A stretch of 64,000 bases of DNA from Thunnus maccoyii (lineage: Eukaryota > Chordata > Actinopteri > Scombriformes > Scombridae). Of this stretch, positions 1 through 24,696 are shown piece by piece (the stretch's first letter is position 1; each line of letters begins with the position of its first letter). The stretch is taken from NCBI RefSeq assembly GCF_910596095.1, contig NC_056552.1, positions 15,635,111 to 15,699,110 of the forward strand, in the 5' to 3' direction. The notes below the pieces were generated by a model. The model was not told where the DNA came from. It did no database searches and saw nothing but the letters and a program-made list of their open reading frames with translations. Position numbers and translations under genes: made by a program.

Positions 1-2769
1 TTAAATTTAAGAGGTTGAAATAACAGGCCTATAAGCCTACTTTTAACAAGCATTACTAACTCTTATTTTGAAAGTTTTAAGTACCTTTCTTTTAATATAG
101 TCAAACATTTCTGTGTAATGAGGAGTGAACTTTTTGACTGTGAAAGCTTGAAACAAAAACTTGTCCAGAAGAAAAAATATAGGGATGATTAAAAATTCCT
201 GTTCTTTACTTTAATGAACTCAATGTTAAGCTTGCGATTTGGCAAACAGGAGCAGTATTTAAATAACACAGCCCACTTGTGAGGCCTGTGAATGAATACA
301 TACCCATCAGTTCACACCCTGATACATATTTCCACATCATGTATTCTGATATACTGTAGTACCAAAGTCACAGGACCCGCCGGCATCACTTTTGGTGGAT
401 GTTAGACGAGGGAGGGGCACGACAGACACAAAAGTGTGTGATGACACAGGAGGAATGATGATGAAATAAAGGATATTGAAATGAATTTTGTATAAAACAC
501 TGTAAGACTTTCTGTAAATAAATAAATTGGGGAGAAAGTAAACAAATGAAGACATGGTAATAATGGAAACTCAAATCATAAAAACAAACAAGACAATGAT
601 TTTAACACAAAAGAATTTATTTCTGTGTTAAGAAAAATCTTGAAGTAAGACAAAATATGTTTCTATGCTTGTGGAGCACACAGCCATACAGTACGCCAAC
701 ACTCATGCAGCTAGAATGAGAATAAAAGGACAACAAAATGGCCGCCAAACAGAATGCAGTACTAGTCTTATAAATACTGCATAAATTAAATAGAAAACTC
801 AAGGTGACATAACTCTGTGGAAACACTCAGATGGTGTCACAAAAAAAAAAAACAAACACAAAAAAAACCCAGAATACAAACATGTAAACATACACAGAGG
901 AACAGGAAAAAACTGGAACACAAATGTAAATCAATGGCAAATAAGTTACATTCAAATAAAACAATAAATGTTGTGAAATGTCTCTTTTAAAGCTAGACTC
1001 CCCAAATGCAGGTCACAAAAAAAAAATAAAAAATAAAAAAAATAAAGCAGTGCTCTACTTTTTATCCCCCCTGGGTCAAAAATACAGTTAAGATTGAGCT
1101 TTCCTCTTTTCACTGTATCACGGCCTCCTCTGTAATCCTCTTTAACATCGATGGCTCAAATGTCCTTCTGTGACATGCAGGGCTCTTTATATATATATAT
1201 ATATATAAAATCAGACTTCCCTTACACATTTACACATCTTTAAATCTCTACATATATGTAGGTCACAACTGCAAATTTCTACCTTCATTTGGTTCATTTG
1301 ACCTCATTTGTTTTCAGTCATCAAATTCACATCGACTTGAGATGCTGCAGTTTTCAACCTGCATCTTTAAAATGTCAAGTTTCTTTCTTGGTCCGACTGA
1401 TCTGTTCTCCCATATTTGTTTTTTTTTTGTTTTTTTTTTAAAGGGTCGCTTTGTGACAGTGCAAAATCAAACAGATGTCTGCTATTATATCTATCTTCTC
1501 TTCATTTGATTGTGAATCTTTCAATCTTTACTTTCACATTCAGTAGTTTTGTCAATCTTTGGACTTTATAAATTTTAGAATTGTCTCAAAAGATTGTCTA
1601 TATGGCTTCATATAAATTACAATGAAATATTAAATAGGTTTATTATATCATACTTTTACTATTCAAAGTATATCCTGTTTTCTTATGTTTCTACTATAAA
1701 TTTACGATATGTTGCCACACAACTGATGATTAACATTCGTGCAAACTGTTGTTGTAACTAGGCACTCAACTGGCTGTAGATTATATGATTATTAATAAGA
1801 AAATATCTAAATGTTTACATGGTAAATCATAACTAATTATCACATAAAGCACGATAAAAATAGTTTATCTAGCTAGAATATGAAAGATCATTTCCCAAGC
1901 TGTAAATTAAAAAATTTACAGCAGGTATCATTAGTCTAGATTATCTGTATAGGCTTTATAATCAACCTAAATGGCCCCACACTTTATTATTTTGAGTCCT
2001 ATAAAGTAAGACCGTATTTCAACTCCCACCTCTAAACATAGAAACCATTACTAAATGATATTGCTTGTCCTACAGTGGTCCCACATATTTCTGCACAGCT
2101 GTTTATTGCACTTTTATACTGATTGAGAGCTAGTGTTCAGGGTGTTGTTAGTGAAATTATTGGGGTTTTTTCACAGTATTGAGGTTTGGGGAGTGAAATT
2201 ATAGCCGTGAAGCTATGCAACACTGTAATATTTGTTCTCGGCACTGACGTCACAGTGCAGCCTATGAAATAAGAACAGAAAAACAAACGATTGCACAAAC
2301 ATGGTCTTAAAAATAACCATAAAAATATTTGTCTTACAAATTAAGAGCAAAATAATAAAATTAAAGAAATTTTAAGGAACTTTTACAAAAAGCACAATAA
2401 TTAAATGTTAAAGCTTCACTGGGTTTGGTACAGTAACCGTGGGTTTAGCTGCATGTTTACGTCCGCAGACCCCCACTGATTCAACAGTATTTTTGGAAAA
2501 GCTTCAACAGCCAAAATTCCTTTCAGCCAGGGCACACAGACGTACAGATGTATGTGTGCGGGGTAAAATACACCTCATCTTTAAGAAATGTGACCAAAAA
2601 CCAGTTTGGGAATTATGTAACAAGAGAGACACGTGGGCCCAAATCAAAAAGACACACAAACAAATGGTTGACAAATGGAACATAAGAACGTGAGCACGAT
2701 CACGCTCAGACACATAAACCGCCAGCATACTTTTCTCTCTCTTTCCTTTCAATTTGTCTCACACTCTTG
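1..2769 (-). other. taok2 3' UTR and downstream flank
   Basis: This stretch lies directly downstream of the taok2 stop codon on the minus strand. It is AT-rich, and I see no open frame with recognisable protein similarity on either strand. Candidate polyadenylation hexamers on the minus strand (TTTATT on the plus strand) occur near 2102-2107 and 615-620. The first would give a 3' UTR of about 660 nt and the second about 2.15 kb; I cannot choose between them. The downstream exons of the short (beta-type) TAOK2 isoform, which encode the segment beginning SKELQIKK in other TAO kinases, are not visible here, so they are either left of the window or absent. Confidence 0.55.
1187..1207. repeat. (TA)n microsatellite
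   Basis: Alternating T and A over about 20 bases, in the taok2 3' flank. Confidence 0.8.
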
Positions 2770-15766
<12,997 letters not shown>

Positions 15767-16794
15767 GGCCAGCGCCTGGTGAGCACGGAAAGGGACACAC
15801 TGTGTGAGCGCCTGTTATTTGGAGAGATTACCAACGTCCATGTTGTGTTGGAAACATGAACTGCCCTGGGTATATGGTCCAGTCTGTCACATATTGCAGT
15901 CCCAGCGTCTCTCTGACAGTCAGAGAGGTCTTTTCTAACATCACTGATATGTTATTTGGATTTTTAACACCGAGTTACATGCTGTAATGTCAAAGGGCTG
16001 CTTGTACTGCTGATCCCACCACAAATCAACACACCGATCTGCAGCTCAAGGCAGCGCTCACTTTTCCAGCTCATAACGTCGAGCCACTTTGGTTCATGTG
16101 TAAAAAAGAGAATCCTGTGCTACATCTGTAATTAAACTGTAAGAACACAAAAATGCAAATGTGATTTGGCAGATGTAGATGAAAAATATCAGCTTCAAAT
16201 GGCCACCCACCCATTCATCCATCCATCTGTCTCCCTAACAGACATGTAAGGCTGAAGAAGAATACTGGCAAAAAACAAGCTAGTTTTTACAATATATAAT
16301 GCGTTTAATCTAGAAAGGTCAATACCATTATTTCACCAGATACAGTTTATGCATTTACTAACTTCTATAGCTCCTAATGGAAAGGAGAAGCTGTTTTTGA
16401 ATACTATTGTCTTTATAGAGAACAGCAGATATAGATTTCTTTCCTCCAGAAATTCTTCTCTCTGATGGTTTCTTTCATCTTCCTCATTTTAAAGTGAGAT
16501 TTAAAAATTCTACACAAACTCTTATATTGTACGTGTAGTTTGCTCCTGTTTTTTTTTTTTTTTATTATTGTAATCCCCTAATAAAATAGCGTCTGTGCTA
16601 GTATCCTGGTGTGTGCTGAAATACTTTTTTGATTTTCTGTAATTTGCCCTGCGTCAGTTGGCACCCAGGAGAGAGGCACTGCTGTGCACAGGGTATCTTC
16701 ATTTTTTTGTGTATAAAATGTAATAAAATGTATATAAAATATAAAATGTGATAAAATGTCAATAAATGGTAAAAAAAAAAAAAAAAAAGCCTGT

Positions 16795-17012
16795 TATAAT
16801 TTCTCACTGTCAAAGATGATGTCTTCAAATGTCTTCGTTTGTCTGCCCAACAGTCCAAAAACCCCAAAATATTCAGTTTGCTACAAGGTATGACAAAGAA
16901 AATCATCTAATGTTCACATTTGAGAAACTGAAACCAGCAAATCAAAATAGTTGATTAATTTTTCTGTCAATTGACTGATGGACTCATCAAATAATCATTG
17001 AAGCCCTAAATG
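16795..17012. repeat. Fragment of dispersed repeat with GGGCTGCAACTAA-type end
   Basis: The segment contains TCTTCAAATGTCTTCGTTTGTC, TTTGAGAAACTGAAACCAGC and the end words AATAATCATTGAAGCCCTA, in the order found in other copies in this window (for example 26470-26726 and 35316-35650, some inverted). I take these as copies of one ancient short repeat family common in fish. No protein is encoded. Confidence 0.5.
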
Positions 17013-17113
17013 TCCTTGTATACTAAACAAAACACCTCTCTATCAATGACTCTGATGGGCCCTTCAGGCTCCCTACACACACAGTCAAGACATGGCCACC
17101 GACAGTGTGTGCA

Positions 17114-17116
<3 letters not shown>

Positions 17117-17160
<44 letters not shown>
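17117..17160. repeat. (GT)n microsatellite
   Basis: Twenty-two uninterrupted GT units inside taok2 intron 1. Confidence 0.95.
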
Positions 17161-17162
<2 letters not shown>

Positions 17163-17292
17163 CCATAGGAACTAAATGTAAAATCTCAGATGGACTATTC
17201 TGTTTGTCTTTAAACTTAGTTATGACAGCACAACCTTTGCTTGTTTTAATTTTCTAAGAAGCAGCAGAGTGGTTTATATAGTTAACCATCGT

Positions 17293-17680
17293 CAGTGTTT
17301 CCCCTATAATAGTACAGGCCTGGCGGGCCGCCAGGTCAACGAGAACCCCCACCAGGCCAAAAAATATTTTTTTAAATGCCAAATATCCATTCATTTGAAA
17401 ATCAATAGCGTTTGGGAGCCTCTGAGCAGCACTGTTTCGAAACGCGAGTCAACATCTGCATCACTGCCCGGGAAACTGCAGGTAGCGTAGCTTCTTTTAA
17501 GGAATAGAACACCACGTAAGTGAGCGAGTGGTTAAGCAAGACAGCGGACATCAGAAAAGTGACGGTGAATGTGAGCAGAGCAGAGGAAAAGTTTAGCAGT
17601 AAGGCCGTATTCAGACCAAATCAGGCGGTGCGGCGTTCAGCCGCAGGGTCAAGCGCAGGTGTGTGGGGGTGTGGGCGTGT
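17293..17680. mobile_element. Possible degraded hAT-type DNA transposon end
   Basis: The sequence CAGTGTTTCCCCTA at 17293 is the kind of terminus seen in hAT-superfamily transposons. The following bases are GC-rich and differ from the AT-rich surroundings, and the DNA up to about 17680 looks like old repeat sequence (AAGGCCGTATTCAGACC, GCGGCGTTCAGCCGCAGGG). I found no matching GGGAAACACTG terminus downstream, so it would be truncated. No transposase domain is recognisable. Confidence 0.35.
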
Positions 17681-17989
17681 TTATTTGTCCTCCAGAACGT
17701 AACCGCTGTGAAACAATCAGAAAATAACTTTTTTTGATCTCATTCATTGGCATTCTCTCTACCAGTGCTCCCTCTCTTCATTCGCTCTCTAGCTCACTCG
17801 ACCACTGCTGCTCTCTCACTGGTGCTCTCTCTCTCTTTCTCTCATCTTTTTTTACAGTACAGACTACAGTGTGTCAGTTAATAAATGCTGCAGGGGGTTA
17901 GCTCTGAAGTTAGCAACAATGGGTTAGCCTAACCTGACGACGCTAAACAGGGAAGTGGAGAACGGAGAAACGTGTGGCTGCGAATTTGA

Positions 17990-18175
17990 TGGCTCCAGGT
18001 TCTCAAATGTCAGAATTTGCTGCTTTTCATGGTACTTTCATTACAGTAAATAAAAATTTTGGACTGTTTGTCAGACAAAAAAAGAAGAACACTGTGATGG
18101 ATATTTTTTGCCGTTTTCTGACGTTTTATAGACCAAATTATTGATAGAGAAAATAATTAGCAGATTAGTACACAG
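17990..18175. repeat. Fragment of the same dispersed repeat family (GGGCTGCAACTAA type)
   Basis: Contains GGCTCCAGGTTCTCAAATGT, TTTGGACTGTTTGTCAGACAA, TTTTCTGACGTTTTATAGACC and GAGAAAATAATTAGCAGATTA in the same order as the copies near 26.5 kb and 28.3 kb. Noncoding. Confidence 0.5.
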
Positions 18176-19485
18176 GGTGCAAAATTAACTTTTTTTTTCC
18201 ACTGGTCAAATGGCGAAGTGAATGTTCAAATTTGACCAGCCACTCAATAGATTACCATTCTTTTTTTGGCTGGTGAGTGAAGCAAATCTACCAGCCCCTT
18301 GCATATTTTACCAGCTTTTGGCCGGTAGCTGGTGCTAATTGTGCTCTGTTAGTACATAATAAAAAATAATCGTTAGTTCTAGTCCTAGTTGACAATAAAA
18401 CAAAATATTGTTCAGCCCAAGAGAAATATACCAATGAAAGGTTAGATCATGGTCATGAGGAGAAATCATGAATCCAGCACTAAAGGCTTAAAGAAAGACA
18501 TCTCTCTGAAAAACAGCAGACAACAGGAAAAACTTCACAAGATAAAAGTAAACTGCCAACAGGTTTAGCAGGCTCATATGTGCAAACAGAGTGACCAAAA
18601 TGTTAAACCTTTGTTTCTAAACCACAAGAACCTGTAACCACTACAGAGTTGGATGTCTTTCTGAAAAGCTAATCAGATGTTCCTGACCAACAATGAGTCT
18701 TAAATGGAAAAAACAGAGCCAAAGGAGCGGTGTGTGTAATGGGAAGAAGCCATGAGGGCTAACTTAAATACCACTTTAAATTTCTGTAACAAATATGTGG
18801 CTAGTGGAAACTCAGATCAGGCTTTTAAAGACCCATCACTGAATTTAATATCATAAAAAGTGATATTCCGATAAAGTACCCCCACCCCCCGCCACTCTCA
18901 CCCAGTGAGGATCATTTAATATTAACTATCCACCTTATACCATATCTGGTCTGTTATTTTTCCAACATGATACCCTTACAGAGTACACAGCTGTATTCAA
19001 GGCTTCCTTAAAATTCATAGAGTCAGCCTGTTCAGCAATGACATTTGACAAGTGATTAGCTCTGCATTAAGAATATATAACCTGCATGATAGCTGTGCTT
19101 TAATGTGGTGTTTTGTTTAGCGTCCTACATGAAGTACATGAAATACACCATGAGACAATTGAAACTTGTCAACTTCCACAATCGACAAGAACAAGTTGAC
19201 TTCATCTATTACATCAAAATGGCTTGGTTATAGTATTTTGTTTCTAAACTGGTTTATATGACATTTCCATTTCATCCCCATTACAAATCCTTATTAAATA
19301 CAGTATAAACTTTATTTGGGATTATCAATTTATTGTCCTGGAAAGTCCACACAATATGTTTGCTGTTACCAAAGGCCTGTATAAAACACATACAATTTTA
19401 CTCATAGTAAGAGCCTTTTAAACCCTATTCCCCATTATTTTGGATGCAAATTCAACCAGCAACATTAAGAAAATACTTATTTGCA

Positions 19486-19488
<3 letters not shown>

Positions 19489-19525
<37 letters not shown>
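19489..19525. repeat. (TA)n microsatellite
   Basis: About 18 TA units in taok2 intron 1. Confidence 0.95.
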
Positions 19526-19528
<3 letters not shown>

Positions 19529-20229
19529 TGTTAAATTTAGTAGATTACCATTACAGTCTCCCATTTTAAAAGGAGGGGACAGATACTTAAACTACTCCAA
19601 AATATAAATATAGTAATTATACACAGTGTAGCTTGAAAGTGTGGCTGTGCTGCAGACTATGAATATGCTCATTTATGTGATGCATTGACCAGCCTGGCAG
19701 GCGATATCAGTATATCATGGAGTCATTGGGATTTTGAAAAAAAAAAAGGGGGTGGGAGGGGTGGGGGGTTAATGTGGAAATGCAACACATGCTCCATATC
19801 TTAAAGTGGTCTGTATCTACACAGCTTGGCATTCATGTCCTTATTCACAAACACTACAAAATGAAAATACACGTGATGAGACGTTTCTTTCATGGTCAGT
19901 TTTGCTGCCGTTAAAGAGGAAGCAATGTGGTTCCTTTTGAAAAATGAGAAGTTCTTTAAATATTGCAACCAAGCCTGAAGCGAGCTTTCAATCCACTTAT
20001 TACAGGAACCCGATCCATGTCATAAGTCATTCAAGACAAGCAACAAATGCTGCCGTTATGTGGTTTTCGCCAAGATATTAACTAAACTAAATTTTATAGG
20101 GCATATTTATGAAAACAAAATACACATTGTCCTCAGCTGGTGAGACAGAGGAGTAACTGTTACGGTTTTCACCAGCGTGCAATATAATGTATATTTGTAC
20201 ATGTTGTGGTATATAATGCACACTGTATA

Positions 20230-20385
20230 TATTTTAACTTTAATTCGTCTTTCTCTCCCTCCTCTCTCTTATTATAGACTCTAATTGGAACTAGAGCTTG
20301 AAGAAGCCAAATTTCACTGCCTTCAATGTTGCCATCTTCTATGCATGTGAATAAAAGCTGAAAAAAGCTGAATCTTGAATCTTAT
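20230..20385 (+). mobile_element. LINE-like 3' end fragment
   Basis: The end of this segment has AATTTCACTGCC, ATGCATGTGAATAAAAGCTG and a short tandem GAATCTTGAATCTT tail. This arrangement is typical of the 3' ends of fish CR1/L2/Rex-like LINEs, which finish in short tandem repeats rather than poly-A. No reverse transcriptase frame survives upstream. The clade is not determined. Confidence 0.4.
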
Positions 20386-20697
20386 CTGATGTATGTTTGC
20401 TATGAGTATCATGTACAGTGTGCATCTCAGCTGAGCAAGCCGGATGGCTTTTGCACTTGGCTGGTCAATTAGGCTAATCTTTGCTCTGGCTCACCAAAGA
20501 AATGCATTCAACAGTAGTCAACAACAACTCCCAAGGCTGACTGGGTGTTCAGGGTGCAGGCCAATGACAATGTCAACGTCTCCAACATCTGCAAATGATG
20601 TAGTCCATTATTGCAGCTGGGCTTTTGCCTGCAGAGGAGGATAAGAGAGGCGCACTCGGCTGCTTTAGCACACTGAATGATTTATAACATGTCTTAC

Positions 20698-21200
20698 CGT
20701 GGCTTTTGGGATCCACTGTAGCTAGCTGTAGAGCTAGCTGACTGGCCTGGCTGGAAATTATTGGTCTCACTCCTCTTTCCTCGGCTCTGGTGTCTATTCA
20801 ACACGAATAAACCACATTCTGTCTGTCGATGGTTTTACTCGGACTCCTCTCCATCCTTACGCTCCCAGTTAGTATGGACAGCTAGCACGTCTGCACGACA
20901 TGACACGAGTAAAAGTGCCAGTCAATTAAAGTGACAGCTAGCTGACTGCCGCCTGCCAGCCAGCAGAGAGAGAGAGAGTCTCCCACAGAAACCCACAGGC
21001 TGGCTTTAGCTGCTGTTAGCAACACCGCTAACTAAATAACGTCACGCCAGGAGCTGCCTGCGACGTTTTCAGTGGGGACTTGATTCATTAATTTCAACTG
21101 GTCCGCTCCGTGCTCCACTTTGCGCTGTCATTACGTTAGTGTTGTCGGCGTATTTCATCTCCAGTTCGTGTTATCCCCCATTTTTACTCGACTCTCGTCC
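20698..21200 (-). other. taok2: Probable noncoding first exon of taok2
   Basis: On the minus strand a good splice donor, CCACG followed by GTAAGA, has its exon edge at 20698. It is followed 4.9 kb later by the acceptor (CTCACCAG) of the first coding exon, whose edge is at 15775. The interval is richer in CpG than its surroundings and has no long open frame, so I take it as 5' UTR. The upstream (right) boundary is not defined by the sequence; 21200 is a guess placed before the motif-rich promoter core. Confidence 0.5.
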
Positions 21201-21325
21201 GTTTTTTTGTTCAGGACTTCATGATGGCGGAGCGGGGCGGGGAGCCGAAAGGAAAACGGAAGTGCTCTTCTTCGACGCTTCAGAAAGCGGGCAGGCGAAC
21301 AGCGACAGCGCGCCAAGCTGCTGGT
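20860..21325. promoter_or_regulatory. CpG-rich promoter region
   Basis: CpG dinucleotides are frequent here and drop sharply after about 21330, where the sequence becomes AT-rich. Motifs include a CRE-like AACGTCAC (21039-21046), a GATGGCGGAG word resembling YY1 or initiator elements near 21223, a GC-box-like GGGGCGGGG near 21233-21241 and an ETS-like ACGGAAGTG (21256-21264). The taok2 first exon leaves to the left. The region could also be a divergent promoter, but no plus-strand gene can be read from it. Confidence 0.5.
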
Positions 21326-22489
21326 GCAGCAGAAAGCCCCAACAAATACATTACAAAATTGTGCAATTGTGCAATTAATTATTTTATTTGTTTACGATGC
21401 AATACAAGTGACAAACATGCAAACCAACAAAAACAAACAAACAAACAAAAACATATGACACAGCACAAGTGAAGAGGGAGAACTAGACTCAAACAAACCG
21501 AAACAAAACAGAAAAAACTATCAGCGAAAAAAAAAGAGGGCATGATGTTTGGCTTAGATTTAGGGTAGGTGTGTGTGCTTGTGTGGGTGGGTGAGAAGGT
21601 TTGTGGATATCAATAATTAATGTGATTTTTGTAAAAATGAAAACAAAACCAGAAAGTTCAATGGACTGTCAATTTATTAACTTTACTAGGGAAATTTCAC
21701 ATCCATAAATCCAAGTTGAGGTCTCACCCATTGTTTGAACCTTTCATGATTAAATTTAGAAAGTATTTTGAGTCTATCCAACTTATAAACAGTAAGAAAT
21801 GTGCACATGCAGTTAGTATGCTCCAAGTTTTTTTTTCAAAGAAATCTGATTTTTATTGCCTACCTTTTCTGTTATTTTTTATATATGTATTTTTAAATTT
21901 AATTCTACTATTATTACTTTTACCCTATGTCCTGCATGTTGAAAGTATCAACCAACTGAAAGTGAAGTCATTCCTGTTATGTTATTTTTATTTCATTATG
22001 ATGCCTAATTGTTTTCTGTTATCGTCTTAATGTCACATGCTGTAAGTGATGGTTTCTATAAATAAAGAGATGGGAACAAAATAAAAATAAGTTACAAAAG
22101 ACAGAATGAGAAACAAGCATACATCATTAACCTTATAATTATCTAAGCTAAGTTTCATAGTCATATGTGTAATTTTGACAACAAAAAAAACTCTCTTCTC
22201 AGTTTTCATAAAGAATGTGAGCAGAACTTACAGACCATCTTGCACTGATAAGAAGGCTGTAAAAACAGTTAATGAGTGTATTGTTTTTAATGACTTTATT
22301 TAACTATATTCTGCTGTCATATCTATTTTATGTATTTTTGTTTATTCAATATTTTCATTCTTTATTATTATTATTTTAAAATTTTCTATTTCTTATGTGT
22401 TGTTTGTGAACCCAGCTGGCATTTATTCCCAAGAATGTGCCTCATGTTCATTCATGTACTCAATAAAGTGGAGAGAAAAAAAAAAAAAA

Positions 22490-22581
22490 CATCCCCCTGC
22501 ACTCAAAAATGTGTTTTGTTTATTCTTCCTACAGTTGGATGTTTGAGCTTCACTGTGCAGAATGATGTATGTGCAGAGTTA
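22490..22581 (+). repeat. 5' fragment of a TTTAAAG-ended dispersed repeat (copy 1)
   Basis: The 92-base segment starting ATCCCCCTGCACTCAAAAATG and ending GATGTATGTGCAGAG is nearly identical to the first part of the copy at 23037-23571 and similar to that at 49672-50155. The rest of the unit is missing. Confidence 0.75.
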
Positions 22582-23036
22582 GTCCGTTGCTGCCAAATCT
22601 CTGCAGACTAGCCTGCCAGGGCCAACTTCCAGCTGGAGCATCTTCACCTCCAACTATCCTGGCGTTCAGTGGAGCAATGCCACATACTGGAAAAGAGATC
22701 AGTAAGGCCAGACTTCAGAAGAACACACAAAACACATTCCAAAAAGTAAAAACACTTTGTCACTGAAACAGCAGATCAAAATTGTTTTAAGGCTAATAAA
22801 TCTCATTACTCATTAACAGTTGCACATAGAAAACTTCAGTGAAATACAGATGAAATGTAGAGTCTGAAGTGGAAACTTACCATCAAGCTGAGCATGTGAT
22901 TCTGGGAAAAAGACAACACAAATGGGTCGTATTAATCTGAGTGGAACATTTCCAAGCAAATACCAAACAAAAACACACTATGTTCAGCTTGTGTTCTTTT
23001 ACACAGAGAGTAAGTGTGCCACCTTAATAAAAAAAA

Positions 23037-23571
23037 AGTCCTCCTCCACTCAAAAATATGTTTTTCTGCTTGTTCCTTCAGTTGGATGTTTGAGCTTCAC
23101 TGTGCAGAATGATGTATGTGCAGAGTGTGAGACTAAAAGGCTGTTTTCAAATTCATCTGCTGAAGGTGGAAATTTTCTCTGTGCTTGTTGAAAAACAATT
23201 TTAAGTTGCGGGCCTACGAGCATGATTTGTGACATCACAAATGGTTTGGAAGCCAATCCTAAACCAATATTCAACTTATACAAGAGTGACGTGAAAACTT
23301 GAAGCCTCCAGTGCACAAACACTGAAAATGGACTTTACAGTGAAGTAGGAGACATCTGATGTCCAGCAGTTAAACTTTTGAGATGAAATATATTTACATA
23401 TTCATAGATTCTGGGATTTTTAATGAGGGAGAAGATGTAGATGTCATTTTAAGGATTTAAACATGGTAATAACACTTTTTTTTGTGGATAAATCTAAATT
23501 AGACACAAATGATTATTCAAAGTAGAGTGTTTTATATACATCTTAAAACATGTCTGGAGGGAATCTTTAAA
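23037..23571 (+). repeat. Near full-length TTTAAAG-ended dispersed repeat (copy 2)
   Basis: It shares with 49672-50155 a colinear series of words: CCACTCAAAAAT, CAGTTGGATGTTTGAG, TTGTGACATCACAAAT, GAAGCCTCCAGTGCACAAAC, AGTGAAGTAGGAGACATC, AAAGTAGAGTGTT and TCTGGAGGGAATCTTTAAA. The unit is about 0.5 kb, noncoding, and its two ends form an imperfect inverted repeat, so it is probably a non-autonomous DNA element (MITE-like). Confidence 0.75.
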
Positions 23572-24095
23572 CTCAGCAGTAGCCTCAGTGTTGAATGAAA
23601 ATAAACAGCTATGGCCACATTTTTAGTAGAATACAATTTGGCAGTGAACAACTTATCACTATCTATCCATGTTCTTTGTTTCAGGGTTTGTCATTTTCAC
23701 TTTGATGCTTGACTTGAATAAAATTTAAAACACTCAAGGAGAAAAATGTCCCCATGTGAGATATTTTAACTGATTTATATTCTGTTGGGTAGATTAGTCT
23801 ATATTAAAGCATCATATTTGGTAAATGATCATATCCTTTGTATATAAAAACTGCATCTGCAAAATAAGAAGTCACCGAAACTGTCAGATAAAGAAATGTA
23901 TCATTTTGACATCTTAAATATAGAAGAGCTCAAGTATAAAGTGGTATAAAATGGGAAATCATTAAGTAAAGTACAAGTACCTCCAAATTGTATTTATAAG
24001 TACAGTTATATAAATAAAATAAATACATTTACTCTTCACCACTGATAATCATCTTTCTGCTGAACAAATGAGTTGAACGATGAGTCTGCTTATAG

Positions 24096-24148
24096 CATGG
24101 ATGTATAAAGCGAACTGTAAAGAATGTAGTTCTCTTTATACATCCATG
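24096..24148. repeat. Perfect-stem hairpin (21-nt arms)
   Basis: The arms at 24096-24116 (CATGGATGTATAAAGCGAACT) and 24128-24148 are reverse complements with a single mismatch, separated by 11 nt. The structure sits about 20 nt left of the LINE fragment break. It may be the remnant of a short inverted-repeat element. Confidence 0.8.
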
Positions 24149-24180
24149 GCCTATAAGGCCTATCAACCTATCAACGACCT

Positions 24181-24696
24181 CCCCTCCTTGGGCTCTGTGT
24201 GTTTGGCTCCACCCCCCATAGCCATATTAAATTAATTTAATTGATATACACTCAAATAGATATAAATTGAAATAAATTAATATAAATAGCTAATTATTTA
24301 ACCCATTTTGCTGTTATTGTGGCTGCCTCTACCGCTACCGCCGCCACAGCATACTATCAAACAAGACTATTATCATTATTACATTATATTATTGTATTGT
24401 TATTATTATCATTATTATTATAATAATTATTGACGCTCTCACTTTTTCTTTCTCCCCTTCCTGTCTCTCTCTTCTTTTCTCACTTTCATTCACTCACCCC
24501 CCCTTCCCCTTTCCCACAATCAATCCATATTGCTTAGTTGCTTTCTACATTTAATATCTTTTTCATTGTAATATGATGTTGTCATTGCTGTTGTTTGTCA
24601 TTATTTTTGTTTGTTTGTTTATTTGCTTGATTTGTTGTTGTTTTTTCCTTTCCACTATGTCTTGTCAACAGTATCACCAATAAAAAAACAAACAAA
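24181..24696 (+). mobile_element. Nested retroelement insertion with 16-nt target duplication
   Basis: The 16-nt sequence AACCTATCAACGACCT occurs at 24165-24180 and again at about 24695-24710, flanking a segment absent from the LINE reading frame. The inserted DNA ends in CACCAATAAAAAAACAAACA, an A-rich tail placed directly before the second copy. This is the signature of target-primed reverse transcription. The insert has no open frame, and its 3' half is pyrimidine-rich and then T/G-rich, like the 3' UTR of an L1-type LINE or a SINE. The family is not identified. Confidence 0.75.

Larger units (their letters stand above)
15776..20697 (-). other. taok2: taok2 intron 1 (repeat-rich)
   Basis: This is the interval between the probable noncoding first exon and the first coding exon. 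It holds a GT microsatellite, a TA microsatellite, several degraded interspersed repeats annotated separately, and no recognisable exon. An A-run near 16769-16788 and a T-run near 16550-16563 are probably remnants of retroposed tails. The intron call depends on the first-exon call at 20698. Confidence 0.5.
21330..24095. other. Intergenic spacer, AT-rich
   Basis: No gene is recognisable. It has repeat copies at 22490-22581 and 23037-23571, and just before the first of these a polyadenylated-looking end (CAATAAAGTGGAGAG followed by a run of A at 22476-22489), which may be the tail of a truncated retroelement. Confidence 0.6.

Noticed and set aside
21221-21472. Plus-strand frame starting MMAERGGEPKGKRK in the CpG-rich region
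   Set aside because: It looks like a coding start, but the frame runs into low-complexity AT-rich DNA, no good donor leads to a partner exon and no family is recognisable.
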